A stretch of 64,000 nucleotides of DNA from Telopea speciosissima (Eukaryota > Streptophyta > Magnoliopsida > Proteales > Proteaceae): the NCBI RefSeq assembly GCF_018873765.1, contig NC_057916.1, forward strand, positions 31,223,501 to 31,287,500, given 5' to 3'. The translations under genes and the position numbers were made by a program. Of this stretch, positions 34,091 through 46,207 are shown in pieces. The notes under the pieces were generated by a model. It did no database searches, was not told the DNA's origin, and saw only the letters and a program-made list of their open reading frames with translations. The first letter of the stretch is position 1, and the number at the start of each line of letters is the position of its first letter.

Positions 34091-34593
34091 GCAACTCCCC
34101 CTCCCCTTATTTCTTTTTTTTTCACTTTTAGCACAGAGAAGCTTCAAATTGACTCTTTTTTTTTGTTGGTTCTTAGTAAATACTTTGTTCGAGCTCATCT
34201 CCAGAACACAAAAACAGAGATATAGAGAAATAGGAGTGTCTTCAATGCTGCAAGCAGAATTCCATGACCGGGGGGAGGGGGAGGCATTTAGTCCAACCTG
34301 CAACTCACCAACCAATGGGCCAAGAGGTTATTTGGGAGGGTCCATATGATGGAAAAAATTTGGCTGCAACCCATGTTCCTGCTGCCCCCAATTGTAGGCA
34401 CAAACTTGAAATAATTTATTTCTACTTTGGGTTCACAAATACCCTATTAGATTTTAGTTTTTTCAAAATACCCTTATGGATTCTAAATTTGCGCCTGCAA
34501 TTGGGGCAACAAGAACATAGCTGCAACCGGGCAGCAGCCAATTTTTGTCCTCATATGATCAAGAAGAAGAAAATATGTAAGAGAACGTGTAAA

Positions 34594-34750
34594 GGATCCA
34601 GATCTTCTATTGCTGAGCTACCCATATACGGTATTGCACGCAATGACCATCTTACCTCTACTTGGATAAGGCGCGTGGGTAAGGCGGACATTACGTGCAA
34701 CACCGTGTATGGGCAGCACGGTCCTGCTGGGCACGGCAGTAGAAAATCCA
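34594..34750. mobile_element. Long-hairpin element, copy 3
   Basis: The left arm reads GATCTTCTATTGCTGAGCTA, CCCATATACGGTATTGCACG and CAATGACCATCTTACC. The right arm in reverse complement reads GATTTTCTACTGCCGTG, GCCCATACACGGTGTTGCAC and GTAATGTCCGCCTTACC. The central AAGGCGCGTGGGTAAGGCGG parallels copies 1 and 2. It ends about 380 bp before the TRAPPC2L start codon. The 236-residue frame across it, the longest in the window, has no domain and is rejected as a gene. Confidence 0.7.
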
Positions 34751-34979
34751 AATTGACGTGTAATACCCATGGTGTGTCTATCATTTCTTCTGAAATATAC
34801 CTAAAAAAAAGAGGAAAAAAGGTTAGAAGATTATTGTATGCCTCATGGAGAGTTGATTTTAGCAAGTCAAACCTGTGTCTCGGATCACTTGATCAAGCAT
34901 TCGTTGAAACTTGTCAAATAATTCATCAACATCATGTCTGCAGGTCCACGTCCACTATCTTAACGTTATCATAAAGCTA

Positions 34980-35130
34980 GTTAAAGGGCAGATATGGCCT
35001 GCCGCTCTTACAAACTTTTAGGAATTGGAGAGGAAGCCTAGAGAACGGTGTTGCAGTTTGTGTGCTGAGCCGTAGCATTGAGCAGATCTCAAATGCCAAC
35101 GGGAGTCGTCTTTACGTAACGCCGGAGAAG
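34980..35130 (+). promoter_or_regulatory. Probable TRAPPC2L 5' leader and promoter-proximal region
   Basis: The 150 bp before the ATG at 35131 are GC-richer than the flanks and contain no clear TATA box, which fits a housekeeping gene. The hairpin element ends 380 bp upstream. The exact transcription start cannot be read from sequence. Confidence 0.3.
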
Positions 35131-38100
35131 ATGATTGTTTGCATCGCCGTTGTCGGTCACCAGGTGCGCATCTCTAACCCACCCTTTCTTTGTCTTATTC
35201 CTTACTCTCATTTCCTAACGTCGTAGTGTCGAACCTCAAATTTTGACGTCTCCGCTCATAATCCGACGAGCAGAACAACCCATTGTATCTGCAGAGCTTC
35301 ACGGAGGCAGATGACGCTCTCAAGCTTCTTCACATCGTGCACTGCTCCTTAGACGTCATCGATGAAAGAGGTATCACATTTGCTATCGTTTTGTATAAAT
35401 TTCGATTTCCAGTTGGTATTTTTCTTCTTTCGCCATCCTTTCTTTTGTGTAGTAACCTTCATGTCTGAGTTGCGGTCTAAATGGTTGAATGTTTAATCGA
35501 GTTAGGAGATCATGGATTTAAATTTTAATCTTCCATTGTTGTGTTATGCCTAGGTTTTCCGTTTCATTTATATTCAATTCCGTCTTCGGTTCTTAGGGTT
35601 AGAATTTGGGGTTCTATAGGCCAGAATATGGAAATGGAATTTTGTGCTATGTTCTCAGAAACCAAGGCCTCTTATTTTCTGTGAGGATCCCTAATTTTTA
35701 TTGTTTATTCAGAGTTCTTAGTATAGCTGAGAAATTAGTACAGACTCGGTCACTATCTACCTTATAAAGGAGTACACTTACCAGTAAAAATTACGGCCAG
35801 TATCATCTTCAAGGAGGTAGATACTCACTACTCGTTCACATATAATTGCCTCATTACTTTGAAATTCTTTTCGTTAAAGAAAATGGAGAGAGAATGGTTA
35901 CCTTAGGAAAATTCAAATTGTTCACCATTGTTATATAGAACTGAAATCCAGCTGGCGAAGGAAGAAGCACAATAATTTGATCATAAGAACAATCGAGTCG
36001 CTTTTTTCAAGTTGTTTGGCTGCTGTAATGTTCTAGAGTCTTCCAAATTTCTGGGAGTTCTGATTTTTCTAAATGTAGATGTGAAGCCTGACTGACACCG
36101 AGCATGAAGATGTCTTTGAGTACAAACCTTAATCTACCTTAAGGTTGCATACATACATTCAAAATAATTCCCAAGCCAAGATCCTCTGAAAATATACATC
36201 TCCAACCCTACTAAATAAGTAGTGCACCTTAACATCTTTCCACTGACTTTCAGTTTAAGACTTCAATCTCTCTATAAAATCTTCCTAAACTTCAATATCT
36301 AACTTCCACAAATTTATTTTTGAACCCTGGTTTTCTACTGCATTATTTGGTCCAGCATCTTAGTTTCCAGTCCGTCCAACTGACCAGGAAAAAAAATCAC
36401 CAAATTTTACCTCACTTGCAAACCGTGATATGAACCTTTATTGTCTTACATACCATTTTCTCTATACCTTGTCTTCCCCTTCTTTTTTTCTTTCCTTTTT
36501 TTATTTTGATGAAGATAGAAAGAGCAAATGAGACTTGTTAGACTTGTTATGCTGTAACCCGAATGATTTTTTAGCAGAGGCTATTGAGATGCATATATAT
36601 TCTCTGTTTAGGCTCTAACATATACTCTTTTTTTTGGGATGAAGCAAAGAGAAAGTCTGACCCTGTTACACTTTTGATTTGATACTTTTGTGATTGTATG
36701 TATCCAACCTAAATGATTTATGAGCCTAGGTTATTTTCACTGATAATATTTATTATTTGTTCTATGTTTCAGTGAATAATCCCAAAAAAACTGGGACTAC
36801 ATTGAATGAGACATTTCTTGGCCTTCTTTATCCAACTGAGAATTATAAAGTGTAAGTTCATCAGTTGGGTTTTCTTTTGACTGTTTCAGTGTGGCCAGTT
36901 TAGATATGGATGCCTACTATTTCTGTTGCAAGAATTTATGTCTCTCAGGCTTGGCATGGACTTTTTTAGATGCTCTCATCTTATAGCAGCATATGTTGTG
37001 CAGATATGGATATTTGACTAACACAAAGGTGAAATTTATTTTGGTCACAAGTGATCTAGATGTCAGAGATGCAGATATTAGAAATGTAAGTGGGCTAATT
37101 GATGCTTCAATTTTATTAAAGTGGAGAATTACACCTTTACAGTATGTTATGGTGCTTTGATATTTTGTAGCTCCTGTGCGATTTGAATTGGAAATAGCTA
37201 CATGCTAGAGCTTTCTTTTCATAGATTGCACCCTGCACTACTTGGAGGTGCTTCCAGTAAAGTATTATCTATTTGTTCTCTGAAAGGAGGAAACAAAGAA
37301 ACCTAAGAAAGAAAAAAATTTAACTGCTTGGAAGCTTAATACAATTTTTTCTTCCGCCAGGGGTGGGGGGTGATAAGGACATCACTGTAGGATTTAGGAC
37401 TTATCAGAGTAGACACAGACACATGTAGCCACATGTCACTTCATTATGGTTACATGATCTGTATTATGTGTAGTTCTTTTTATTATCTTGTTGTACTTTA
37501 TTTGTGGCCAGACTATCTTATTTTGTTGTTGTGTTATTATTATGTTGCAGTTATATGGGTAGCTATTTTTGGAAATAACTATTTAGTGGTTTAATATATA
37601 GTTATATGGACAGTTATTTTAGGATTTTTTTTTTTGGGTGCAGTGTTATGATGCCCTTTGTACTCATCATGGGAGACAATGAATAAATGAATGAAATCTT
37701 TTCGGAACTTGTGAGATTAGTCTCTTTTCTGCAGCATGAGTTACTATGCATTTCTTGGAGTGAATCCAAGATGGTGTGAAGCCAAGATGAACTTCATCTT
37801 TCTTGTCTATCTTTTTCTTCTTCTATCCACTTTCCTCTCTTTCAAAGTCTACATCTATAGCAAACAATCCCTATTTGATCTCCCAAATCCATTGTTGTTT
37901 GTACCATCATATTTATCCCAACCTCCATTTTCATTTCTCAGGAGCCTTCGATTTGTTATTTCACTTACAGAAGCTCATAAACCCCATTAAATCATACCAA
38001 GTTTCCGTTGACCCTCCTAAGCCAAATCTCCAAGAAATGCAACTTTCCCTCCTTGCCTAGACTTGATTATTGCTAAATTTCTTGCCAGTTCTTGTATTAG

Positions 38101-40634
38101 TCCCAAATTTTCCAATTTTTTATCTCAACTTCAGCCCCCAAATACCTTAGATATTCTTCTACCAACAGCAATGAGGCCTTGAGGACACAATCTTTGGAGT
38201 TAGGTAGTGATTCAGCACTTATTCACCGCCTTCTAATCCGTGGGACAGCAAAGGAAGGTACTGATCTATCATGTTTCTCTTTTAAAAATTTTCCTTTGCA
38301 TACTTAGCATGAAATCCTGTACATATGATTTGTTTATTTCTTTTTTTATGGCTCTACTCGTTAAGAATTTCTACATGTATGCTGTGATATATTAGTTGGA
38401 TACCTTTCCCAGCCTTCTACCTTTCAGTTAGGATTATTTTCTAGTTTTCCCAAACCTGTCCTATACCAGTGGGTTGTTAATTGGGTGTTATTTCCTGATA
38501 AAATAAAAAGGAAATTTTTGTTACTTCACGGCCTTACAGATTAGCATATCTGGTTGGCCCATGTGATTCTGCCACATGGCAGATGATATGGCATTTTTCA
38601 CTGTTGGATAGAAAGGTAACATTTGGATTGGGCATAAGTCAATTTCCAGACTCAAACCCACTTAATTACTCTCCAGTGTATGTCCATTTATCATGTATGG
38701 CATGCTCGCTCTTGTAGTCCTAACATATACCTGGGTTGCCAAAGCTTTGTTTTGCCACTTGGTCAAGCCCAATTTGGTTGAACTTGATATGTGGGCAGGA
38801 GACCTTGCGTTCTATCTGTCTACAAAATTTGGGTCCCATTTGACATGCCATGTGGCATATTTATGTGTTGACCAAATAAGCTTCCGAGCTGATATCCTTC
38901 ATTTGAGAAGAGATGATCTTTTTTATGGCAGTTCTTCCTTCTAATGACCGGCATATCTACTATTCTTTTCTCCCAAATGAAGCAGCAGGCATAAGTCCGT
39001 AGAACCTATAAAAAAGAGATGGTTGTAGTGCGAAGTGCCATAATGTTATATGTTGGATTATCTTTTGTTTTGTATGAGCTGGTCGCAATTTTACTTTTCA
39101 AACGTAATTATTTGCTTGTCTTCGTGCTTTTGGTGGTGAAAGTTCTAGAGAGATCTTCTCAGGGAAATGGTTCTTAGTAGGTCTATCGAATACCTTGTGT
39201 ATTAGAATCGCACTGGGAGCTTTTTTCTTTGCATATGCATTCAGTGGATGACACATGCCCGAAGTAGGCAAAAGAAATTCCAATAGTAGGCGACTAGGGT
39301 TAGCTTTGAGTTGCTGTAAGATCAGATTTCTGCCCCTCCTTTCCCTCTTTTTCATTCAAACAATCTCCAGGGCTTTTAAATATGATCCAGTGCTGAAGTT
39401 AATACATTTCTTTTTCTGGTCAAAACATCAGTTATTTGGTAATTTATTTTCTTTTTCTGGTCCATACATTAGTAACATGGTAATTTGTCAATATAAAACT
39501 CAGTGTTCAGTTGCCTTGATATGCTTGATACATCATGTTGAGTATTGGTGGGTGGTGCTTAGAGTGATGATAAAGAATGGAGTGTTGATAACTTTATGTT
39601 CGTGTGAATTAGCCATGACTCTGGTTACTCTGGATCTCTTTCCTGTTTAGAGGGTTCCAGCTTATTGAATAGTCATGCTCTTCCCACTCTTCTGATAGAA
39701 GGTGGTGATTCCTGGGATGCCTTTTTTCATTTTGGGTCTTCCCTAAGAGGCTATTTGATGTATATAACTAAATGAGTTTGTGTCCCTTGGAAAAGCTAGT
39801 CTGCTATACTGGTGAAATCTTGTTTATGGCCTCCTAATTTTGCATCTTGTTCTCATGTATCCAATCACTTTTCAATGGAGAGATTTTAAAAGCCAGTTTG
39901 TACAGCCTCTCCTAGGTCATTATAGTTAGACATTCAGCCCTAAGCTAGGCATTCCATTTCTGAAACATCTAGTTGGTGGATCCAAGTGTACGGTGAACCG
40001 CATACAGCTTAGATTTTCATGGCTGTTAGATAGCAAGTGATAGAAGTGAATCTGTTAGTTAACTGTCGGTTCTCTTGATGTTTATTTGCTAGTTTAATTG
40101 GTTATTTATTACATGGTGTTCAGCATATTATTTACTAGATAGAAGAGTGGTGCCTCAGAATCTTCCACCTTTGCCAAAGTGGTTTTACTCTTGTTGAACG
40201 CCATAAAAGACACACCAATACACATGTAATTTGTTCACTAGGATGGTTATCAGCGAAGAGTGTGTGAGCAATTAAGCATTTGCAAGGCAATGCACCCATA
40301 CAACATGGTATTGATAGGAACTATGCTGCGCATGAGTTCTTTCTCACAAAAGTGTTGCTTTTAGTGTCTGCTGCTCATAATGAAGATTAGATAATAAATG
40401 AGTATCAATTGCTTGTTCACTGTATCTTACTGATTCTGCTTCATGACCTCTTAACTTCACTTTTGTCTCTTCTCTGGTGAAAACTACTTGTAGTTTTTTA
40501 GGAGGTTCCACTCGGCATATGTGGATGCAGTCTCAAATCCATTTCATGTTCCAGGGAAGAAAATAACCTCTAGAACATTTGCTGAGAGAGTCAGTAACAT
40601 TGTCAAGACTTTTGGGTTGAGTTCGGCTGCTTAA
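35131..40634 (+). CDS. TRAPPC2L: TRAPPC2L, trafficking protein particle complex subunit 2-like
   Basis: Five exons join in frame with GT-AG introns: 35131-35163, 35274-35370, 36773-36851, 37004-37085 and 40494-40634, giving 432 nt and 143 residues. The protein starts MIVCIAVVGHQ and includes NNPLYLQSFTEADDALKLLH, IVHCSLDVIDERVNNPKK, ENYKVYGYLTNTKVKFILVT, DLDVRDADIRNFFRRFH and PFHVPGKKI, ending SSAA. It is a single longin-fold (sedlin-like) protein of about the usual family length (near 140). TRAPPC2L is a core subunit of TRAPP, which tethers vesicles and activates Rab GTPases in Golgi and post-Golgi traffic. All conserved parts are intact. Introns 2 (1402 bp) and 4 (3408 bp) are long, and no second gene was seen inside them. 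Confidence 0.93.
37086..40493 (+). other. TRAPPC2L intron 4 (3.4 kb)
   Basis: The donor GTAAGT at 37086 and acceptor TTGTAG at 40488-40493 frame a long intron. No exon, hairpin or complete transposon was recognised in it. Short reading frames such as 39255-39650 lack family resemblance. Confidence 0.7.
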
Positions 40635-42215
40635 GGAGTTCTTCCGGTGTGCAAGGTTAGTCCTTATTGGTTCTATTTTGTGGGGGCAGTCGAGATCAAA
40701 CAATATCAAAAACTAGTGATTCATCTTTTTTCCGTTTGTTATTTTTCTGTCTCTTTACCATCATTAGAAAGTCAAGGTAAAGTGAGGTGTAATTAATTTT
40801 TTACATTTTAGCAGATTGTACTACCACTCTTTTTTCATTTGCTGTATGGATTCAATAGTTCTTGCTGAATTGTGTTGGATCGTCTTGCCATGTTCACTGT
40901 ATGGTTGTTTCAATGTTATTTATAATTTCAAATTTCAAATTTCAAAGTCTTGAAATTGCAGTGTTTTTCAATTTCACAATATACAGAGATATAAGCAGAG
41001 GCGGAAAGGCCTGTGATCAAGTTGGCAAGGGACCATAGCTCCGGAAGCGGTGGTCTTCAGTTTGACTCTTTTCCACCCCTTGGGCCATCTGCACGAGGTT
41101 CCATGGTTCTCATGGGCTTTTGGACTTTCCTGGTCTATACGGGTTGTTGGGTCTTATATAGGTTCGTGGTTTACCCAGTATACTTGGGACTGTCAACGGA
41201 TATTCGAAAATTCGTATTTGATCTGCGTTCGTATCCATTTAGGAGAATCCAAATTCGTCCAAAATTAATTGGATACAAATATGATAATCCCCCTATCCGA
41301 TCGATTATTATCCAATTCGTTTAGCAATCCGATGGTAATAAAATATATGAAATATATCTCTGTGTCTGTCTATCCTTTAAAGTTAATTTACTGAATTTTG
41401 TTATCTTATTTTTATAATTTTATAAGTTAACATAATATGATTCTTTTTCTAGATTTTCTATTGGTTTATATATATTGTTTTATGCAATGTGTTACACAGA
41501 ATCACATATCTATGTGAGAAAATCAAAGACTAAGAAGAGTAGAAGAAAGGGTAGTTGTTGAATTCTCAAGTCTCAACCCTAACCTTCATCATAAAAACGG
41601 TAAAGATGTCAATAAATAGTCAAAAATTCATATTCGATTTGCGTTCATAACCATTTAGGAGAATTTGTATTAAAAAAATCATTATCTGGAAACTATCTGA
41701 ATCCGTCCAAAAACTGATAAGATATTATCAGAATCCATTTGATTAGAATTGGATACGAATATGATAATGCTACTATCCGACCGAATTCTATCTATTTACA
41801 TCCTTAAGTATACTAGGGTGGCCATGGGGGTTCATTGTTATCAAAAAAAAAAAAAAAAAATCTTTATTTGTAGAAAAATACTCGGATTTCTGTGAAAAAG
41901 TTCTTTTATACTTGTGGGTGTAATGAGCATCTCTACAGCAGCATCAAAATTTTGCCACTTGGAAGATGTAGAGATGTCCTTAAACTCGGAGGTGTTGAGA
42001 ATCCAGCCCCAACTTCTATCATTGAATTTCAAAGATTATAACTTAGCTGGGTAGACTACCCAGACTCCGAATCTTTCAAGGATTCTCAACCCATTGAAAT
42101 GTATGTAAAGCACCAAAATTTACAGCCTTTGAACTTCATAATTTAGTACCAGAGGAACTCTATTCACTTATTTAAGCAAAGCCCGTGTCAAGTGCAGCTA
42201 GCTAATCAGGGTGTT
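40635..42215. other. TRAPPC2L 3' region and intergenic sequence
   Basis: A possible donor, GTGCAAG|GTTAGT at about 40660, shortly after the stop could mark an intron in the 3' untranslated region. Otherwise there are no exons apart from the repeat pair described next. Confidence 0.35.
41195..41812. repeat. Two copies of a GGATATTCG/GGATACGAAT dispersed repeat
   Basis: Copy 1 (41195-41330) has TATTCGAAAATTCGTATTTG ATCTGCGTTCGTA, CCATTTAGGAGAATCC, AATTGGATACAAATATGATA A and CTATCCGA. Copy 2 (41610-41812) has AAAATTCATATTCGATTTGC GTTCATA, CCATTTAGGAGAAT, AATTGGATACGAATATGATA A and CTATCCGACCGAATTC. They are in direct orientation with an indel. The family looks like a plant MITE or SINE, but ends are undefined. 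Confidence 0.65.
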
Positions 42216-42218
42216 TTC

Positions 42219-42295
42219 CTACATTTCCGTAAGTTTTCCATCGACCATGTACTCCCATTCACAAAAGCTGCTAAATCCAGTGATGCTACTGCCTT
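42219..42295 (-). CDS. Candidate terminal exon of an unassigned minus-strand gene
   Basis: Following an acceptor-like TTTACCTTCCCTGCAG, the minus strand reads GSSITGFSSFCEWEYMVDGK LTEM and a TAG stop. The splice-like context and non-repetitive sequence suggest an exon or exon relic, but I cannot name the family. No partner exon upstream is convincing; the 68-residue frame at 42541-42747 is not clearly coding. It could be a chance frame or a pseudogene fragment. Confidence 0.22.
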
Positions 42296-42814
42296 CTGCA
42301 GGGAAGGTAAACTAAATAATCTTATAACTTATCAGGTTTGAACTGATGAAGGGGGTGGAGAATTGAGTTTTGAATCCGTGCTACCTCTCTGGCCTCTGCT
42401 ATCTAATATTTGAATTGATGGTTATCATTTCTCTTATGTTGGCTATGGTCAGAACTCAGAAGCATCCATCTGGTAAGGAATGGAGTTAGGTTCCCGTCGG
42501 GCTTTATTCAGGTCAACTTGAACAGAAAAAGAGTTGTATATCAAGCATGGCCTGCCTTTAGTAGAAACTTATATGCCCATTTCCTTGATACAGCAAAAGG
42601 GTATCTGGCTGAGAATCCTTGAGACGGACATCTATATGCTTCCTTTCTGCCATGTGAACAGTTGATGTAGCCAATTCTACCACTGAACTGAGCACACTTT
42701 GGATTCCCCTTGTGGTCAATCTCAATTATATTGTCCACCCAACCCATAGAGAGTTGTCAGATTTAGCTTCACAATAGGTCGCTAAGGGAAGTCATCCATA
42801 TGAATCCTAGGGAA

Positions 42815-42995
42815 CAATTACATGGGTGTGTATACTGTATCGACCAAGGAACTAGAGGTCCTGAGTTCAACTCTTTCTCGCGGACCACCGCATAAAGGTT
42901 TCATGGATCTCAGTCTTTCTTGGTTCAATACACGGACATGGGGTTTGCCCATTACAATTAGGCGGTTCGTGGGTTTCTTGTGAGATGCTTCTCTT
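42815..42995 (+). mobile_element. Possible tRNA-derived SINE (tentative)
   Basis: Contains GGTCCTGAGTTCAACTC (B-box-like), then GGTTTCATGGATCTCAGTC, GGACATGGGGTTTGCCCATT and GGCGGTTCGTGGGTTTCTTG. The layout resembles plant SINEs that begin with a tRNA-like half. There is no A-tail or target duplication, so the assignment is weak. Confidence 0.3.
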
Positions 42996-42999
42996 TAGT

Positions 43000-44730
43000 T
43001 AGTTTGTGTGCAGCTTCATTTCCAGATTAGGACTATAGGAGAAGATTACATACTCATAAAAGGATTACAGGACCCTGGCTTTCATGGTTCTTGTTGGAAA
43101 CAACTACCAGAACCCTGGCTTCAGATTCAAAAGATGAGTTTCTTAAACTTAAGGCTACAACAGTGTTTTAGTAATCTGGAATTGGATCAGGATCAGTCTC
43201 GGTCAATACCGATCTGGATCGCCCTGATTTGAGCTGGATTAGATTGGTCAAGAATAAGGAACGGCCTGGGGCAAATCTGCTCATCCAAGACCGATACTAC
43301 GAAGCATGGGGTATAAGAGAATAAGCACCCATCTACTTAGTTTACTGATTTGAATCAACAAGCTTTAAACCTTCCTCCATTCAAACTGGAAACTCTTTGA
43401 CCAAGATTAAGAATATGTTTGCATACATAAAAAGGACTACCATCCATGGAAGCCAAGCATGATTCCAATAGAATCAAGCATGAACTAGAGTTTCTTTTAC
43501 TTCTACTTAATTTGGTATACTGACTCTGTTTTTTTCGATGTTAAATGGGTGGATGGCCGCCGGGGGGGGGGGGGGGATCATATTTGTCTAATCTGAAGTA
43601 AGTGCAAGGAAATACAGTTCTACAGTAGACCCATTATTTTATGCCCAGAAATTGTAAAATAAGTAACTAATGATAAGTAAAATCTTCCCCTTACTTTAGT
43701 TACTTTTGCGCATTTTATAGTATCTAATTATCAACTAAGGCTAGAACATGAGTAGCACACTTTGATAAAAGTTCCTCAACTTAGGAGCAGTGTTTAAAGT
43801 CCAGATATTGGATGATACGTACAGTTGAAGATGAACCCTCATCTAAGAATGGTTTTATCATCTTAGAATGCGAAATTGACCTAAAATGCATATCAAATGC
43901 AGCCTTAATGTGCTCTTATAAAAATGTGTTGATCATAAGGATCAAGAACAACCCTATTGAGGTGGAAACATCTCCAGCATTCTTAAAGGTTAGCTGATGA
44001 AAAGCATATTTATCCAATCATTCTCTGTGTCTGCTTTCTAATTTGTCTTCCTAATTGCTATTGTTTTTGGGCTGTCAGTGCTGGTTCAATTAAATTATGA
44101 TTTCACCTGTGACCAAATAACTTAAAACTCTTTTCCTAAGTTTGAAATTTGACATTTTGAGCTACAGACTTCTGAAGTTTTAGATATTTGCTTCTTAGAG
44201 TTGCAAATTTGTGTTTCACCATATCAAGTAGAATACTAAAGGTCTTCAATAGAAAAATAAAAGTAAAATAGAAAAACTAATTAAAGACATGCCTGCATTT
44301 GTTTTACTCAAATGCAAATACAAAAAGTTGAAAAAATAACATTCATTTCAAAATTTAGGGGTATCTTGGTCATTGGTACTTCAGGTATGGAGGTCTCCAC
44401 CATCATTACATGGACTCTTTCCTAAACTCAATCATAGCAATTACATTGAGATATTAAAAGGTGAAATGGGGTCTATTAGGAACCTTATAACCATATGACT
44501 CCAATTGTGGGGATTCAACTTAAGAACCCACCCCCTAAAAATAAAAAAAAAATAAAAAATAAAAACCTAGGAAACATAAGGGTTTCATTGTTGGGTTGTT
44601 TCAACCCTAGACTAAGAAGCAACTACACCAAATCTAAGAGCAAATTGCTTTCTTTCACACCTCCATTCCATAGCATGTATGGGTAGCAGGCTACTTCACT
44701 AAAATAACGAACAAGCCTCTGCAAAATTGC
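43000..44730. other. No gene supported
   Basis: Contains the GATC-rich degenerate repeat (43180-43260), a G15-16 homopolymer at 43561-43576, and a half-copy of the MITE at 44737 (CATCTTAGAATGCGAAATTG ACC…ATCAAATGCAGCC, 43860-43905). No exons were seen. Confidence 0.4.
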
Positions 44731-44736
44731 ACCCGA

Positions 44737-44865
44737 GGCTGTATTTGATATGTATTCTTAGAATTCATTCTAGGTTGATTTCGAGCAATAAAACAACTAT
44801 TTTTATCATTTGAGAATACGAAATCGACTTAGAATACATTCCAAGAATGCATACCAAATGCCGCC
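44737..44865. mobile_element. Small hairpin MITE abutting the expansin stop codon
   Basis: The left arm is GGCTGTATTTGATATGTATT CTTAGAATTCATTCTAGG. The right arm in reverse complement is GGCGGCATTTGGTATGCATT CTTGGAATGTATTCTAAG, so most of the 129 bp can fold into one hairpin. It ends 10 bp from the expansin stop codon (44876-44878). It has no coding capacity, and target duplications are not clear. Confidence 0.75.
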
Positions 44866-44875
44866 TAAGTTGAAC

Positions 44876-45803
44876 TTAGAATTGTACTGTGCTAGAGAAG
44901 GTCTGACCAAAATTCCAATTTGATGGGACTATGTTTGGGAAGAGACGGGTCTCTCCATCATCAGAAGTGACCTTAAAAGAGAGAGACTGGCCATTGAGAT
45001 AGGCATTGGATTGCCAATTAGCTCCCCAGTTCCTCGACATCGCCATCCAATCGGTTTTCGAACCTTTAATCCATGCAACCTTGATTGCTCCACTCCCTCC
45101 CACATTGTGTATTAAGACCAGTTCAAAGTAGTTATTCCCACCAATGGTGAACCTTACTCCACCATGTTTCTTGCATGGAACCCTACACCAATGCCTAATG
45201 TAAGTATATATGAAATTGTAAAACCTAAAAATAGAGACATAGAGAAAACCCAATCACAAACCTTTGGTAGATAACAGGTACAATCCCTCCTTTATAGATA
45301 CCAATCTTCTCCCACGCAGGTTGAGACATATCAAAATGCTCCAATGGAGGATTGCACCAGCCGCCATTGTCGTTTGGAAGATCATTATTTGGTGGACAGA
45401 AATTGGTAGCAGTAACAGTTACGGATTGCCCCTTTATGCACCATTGAGGGTCTGATTTGTAGTCACATATGATCCTGTAGCATTGCCCACAAGAGGCACC
45501 ATTGTTGAACAAGGCAGTACTTAAAGCTGTAGTTGCTGTCCCATAACCATTTGAGTACAAGTTACCGTAACCACAGGCACCACCTGTTACCAATCAATAA
45601 TCCAATGAAATTCAGTTCTGGTAGCAGAGAGAGAAACATTAAAGACGAACCGGTTACATACCCATTGTTCCGGAAGCGTCGCTACCGCCGTAGAAAGTGG
45701 CTTTGGCATTGGTCCATCCAGAAGGATTAAAGGCCTTGACATGATTGTATTGATGAAAGAATACCAACACGATGAATAATGCAAAAATGATGGTCTTCGC
45801 CAT
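44876..45803 (-). CDS. EXPA: Alpha-expansin, three exons, complete
   Basis: Minus-strand exons 45662-45803, 45262-45583 and 44876-45182 join in frame with GT-AG introns (78 and 79 bp), giving 256 residues. Residues 1-24 ([16 protein letters not shown]…KA) form a signal peptide. The GH45-like double-psi barrel follows, with [20 protein letters not shown] at 35-54, its conserved cysteines, and the HFD motif at 130-132. A C-terminal CBM63 domain reads [33 protein letters not shown] and SFKVTSDDG. Alpha-expansins are secreted and loosen cellulose-hemicellulose contacts at acid pH without hydrolysis, driving cell enlargement. All expected motifs are present, so the gene looks functional. [12 protein letters not shown] has Ile-Tyr-Gln where many members have Gln-Tyr-Arg. 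The orthologous group is not assigned. Confidence 0.95.
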
Positions 45804-45884
45804 GAAATGAGAGGAAGAATGAAAAAGATAGTGAGAAATAATGAAAAAGCAAATAATGAAGAGGGTAGGTTTGAGACTATATTT

Positions 45885-45893
45885 CTTATATAG
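45885..45893 (-). promoter_or_regulatory. TATA box of the expansin gene
   Basis: CTATATAAG on the minus strand lies about 85 bp upstream of the start codon at 45803, a normal distance for a plant promoter with a short leader. It is the best-placed TATA-like site in the upstream 200 bp. Confidence 0.65.
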
Positions 45894-46207
45894 TTAAGAG
45901 ATTATCTGAATGAGTCAACTACTTGGAGTAGTTCACTATAAACAGGGAACTCACGGTGCTCTTCTAGTAAAACTCTAGTCTTCCAGTGATCCACATATTT
46001 AGGGTTAGTTTAAACCAACGATTTAGAATGTTTGGATCAATCTACCGATTTGGATTTGTGAAACCATGAATAGATTTGGCGAAAGGATCGACAAAATAGC
46101 GTTTTACATTAGGAGTTGGATTGCTGACTTCAAATATCGGATCGGTATCATATTTTTCTTAGTCTTTCACGCCTTGATTTAGTGGGTGAGGCCTTTTTTT
46201 TTCTTTT

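Noticed and set aside
34264..34974. 236-residue plus-strand reading frame, the longest in the window
   Set aside because: It runs through the long-hairpin element and flanking AT-rich DNA, has no domain or signal, and an opposite-strand frame mirrors it because of the palindrome.
39255..39650. 131-residue plus-strand frame
   Set aside because: Lies wholly inside TRAPPC2L intron 4 and has no recognisable domain.
42541..42747. 68-residue minus-strand frame near the orphan exon at 42.2 kb
   Set aside because: Considered as a partner exon, but no splice sites match and no frame shows family similarity.
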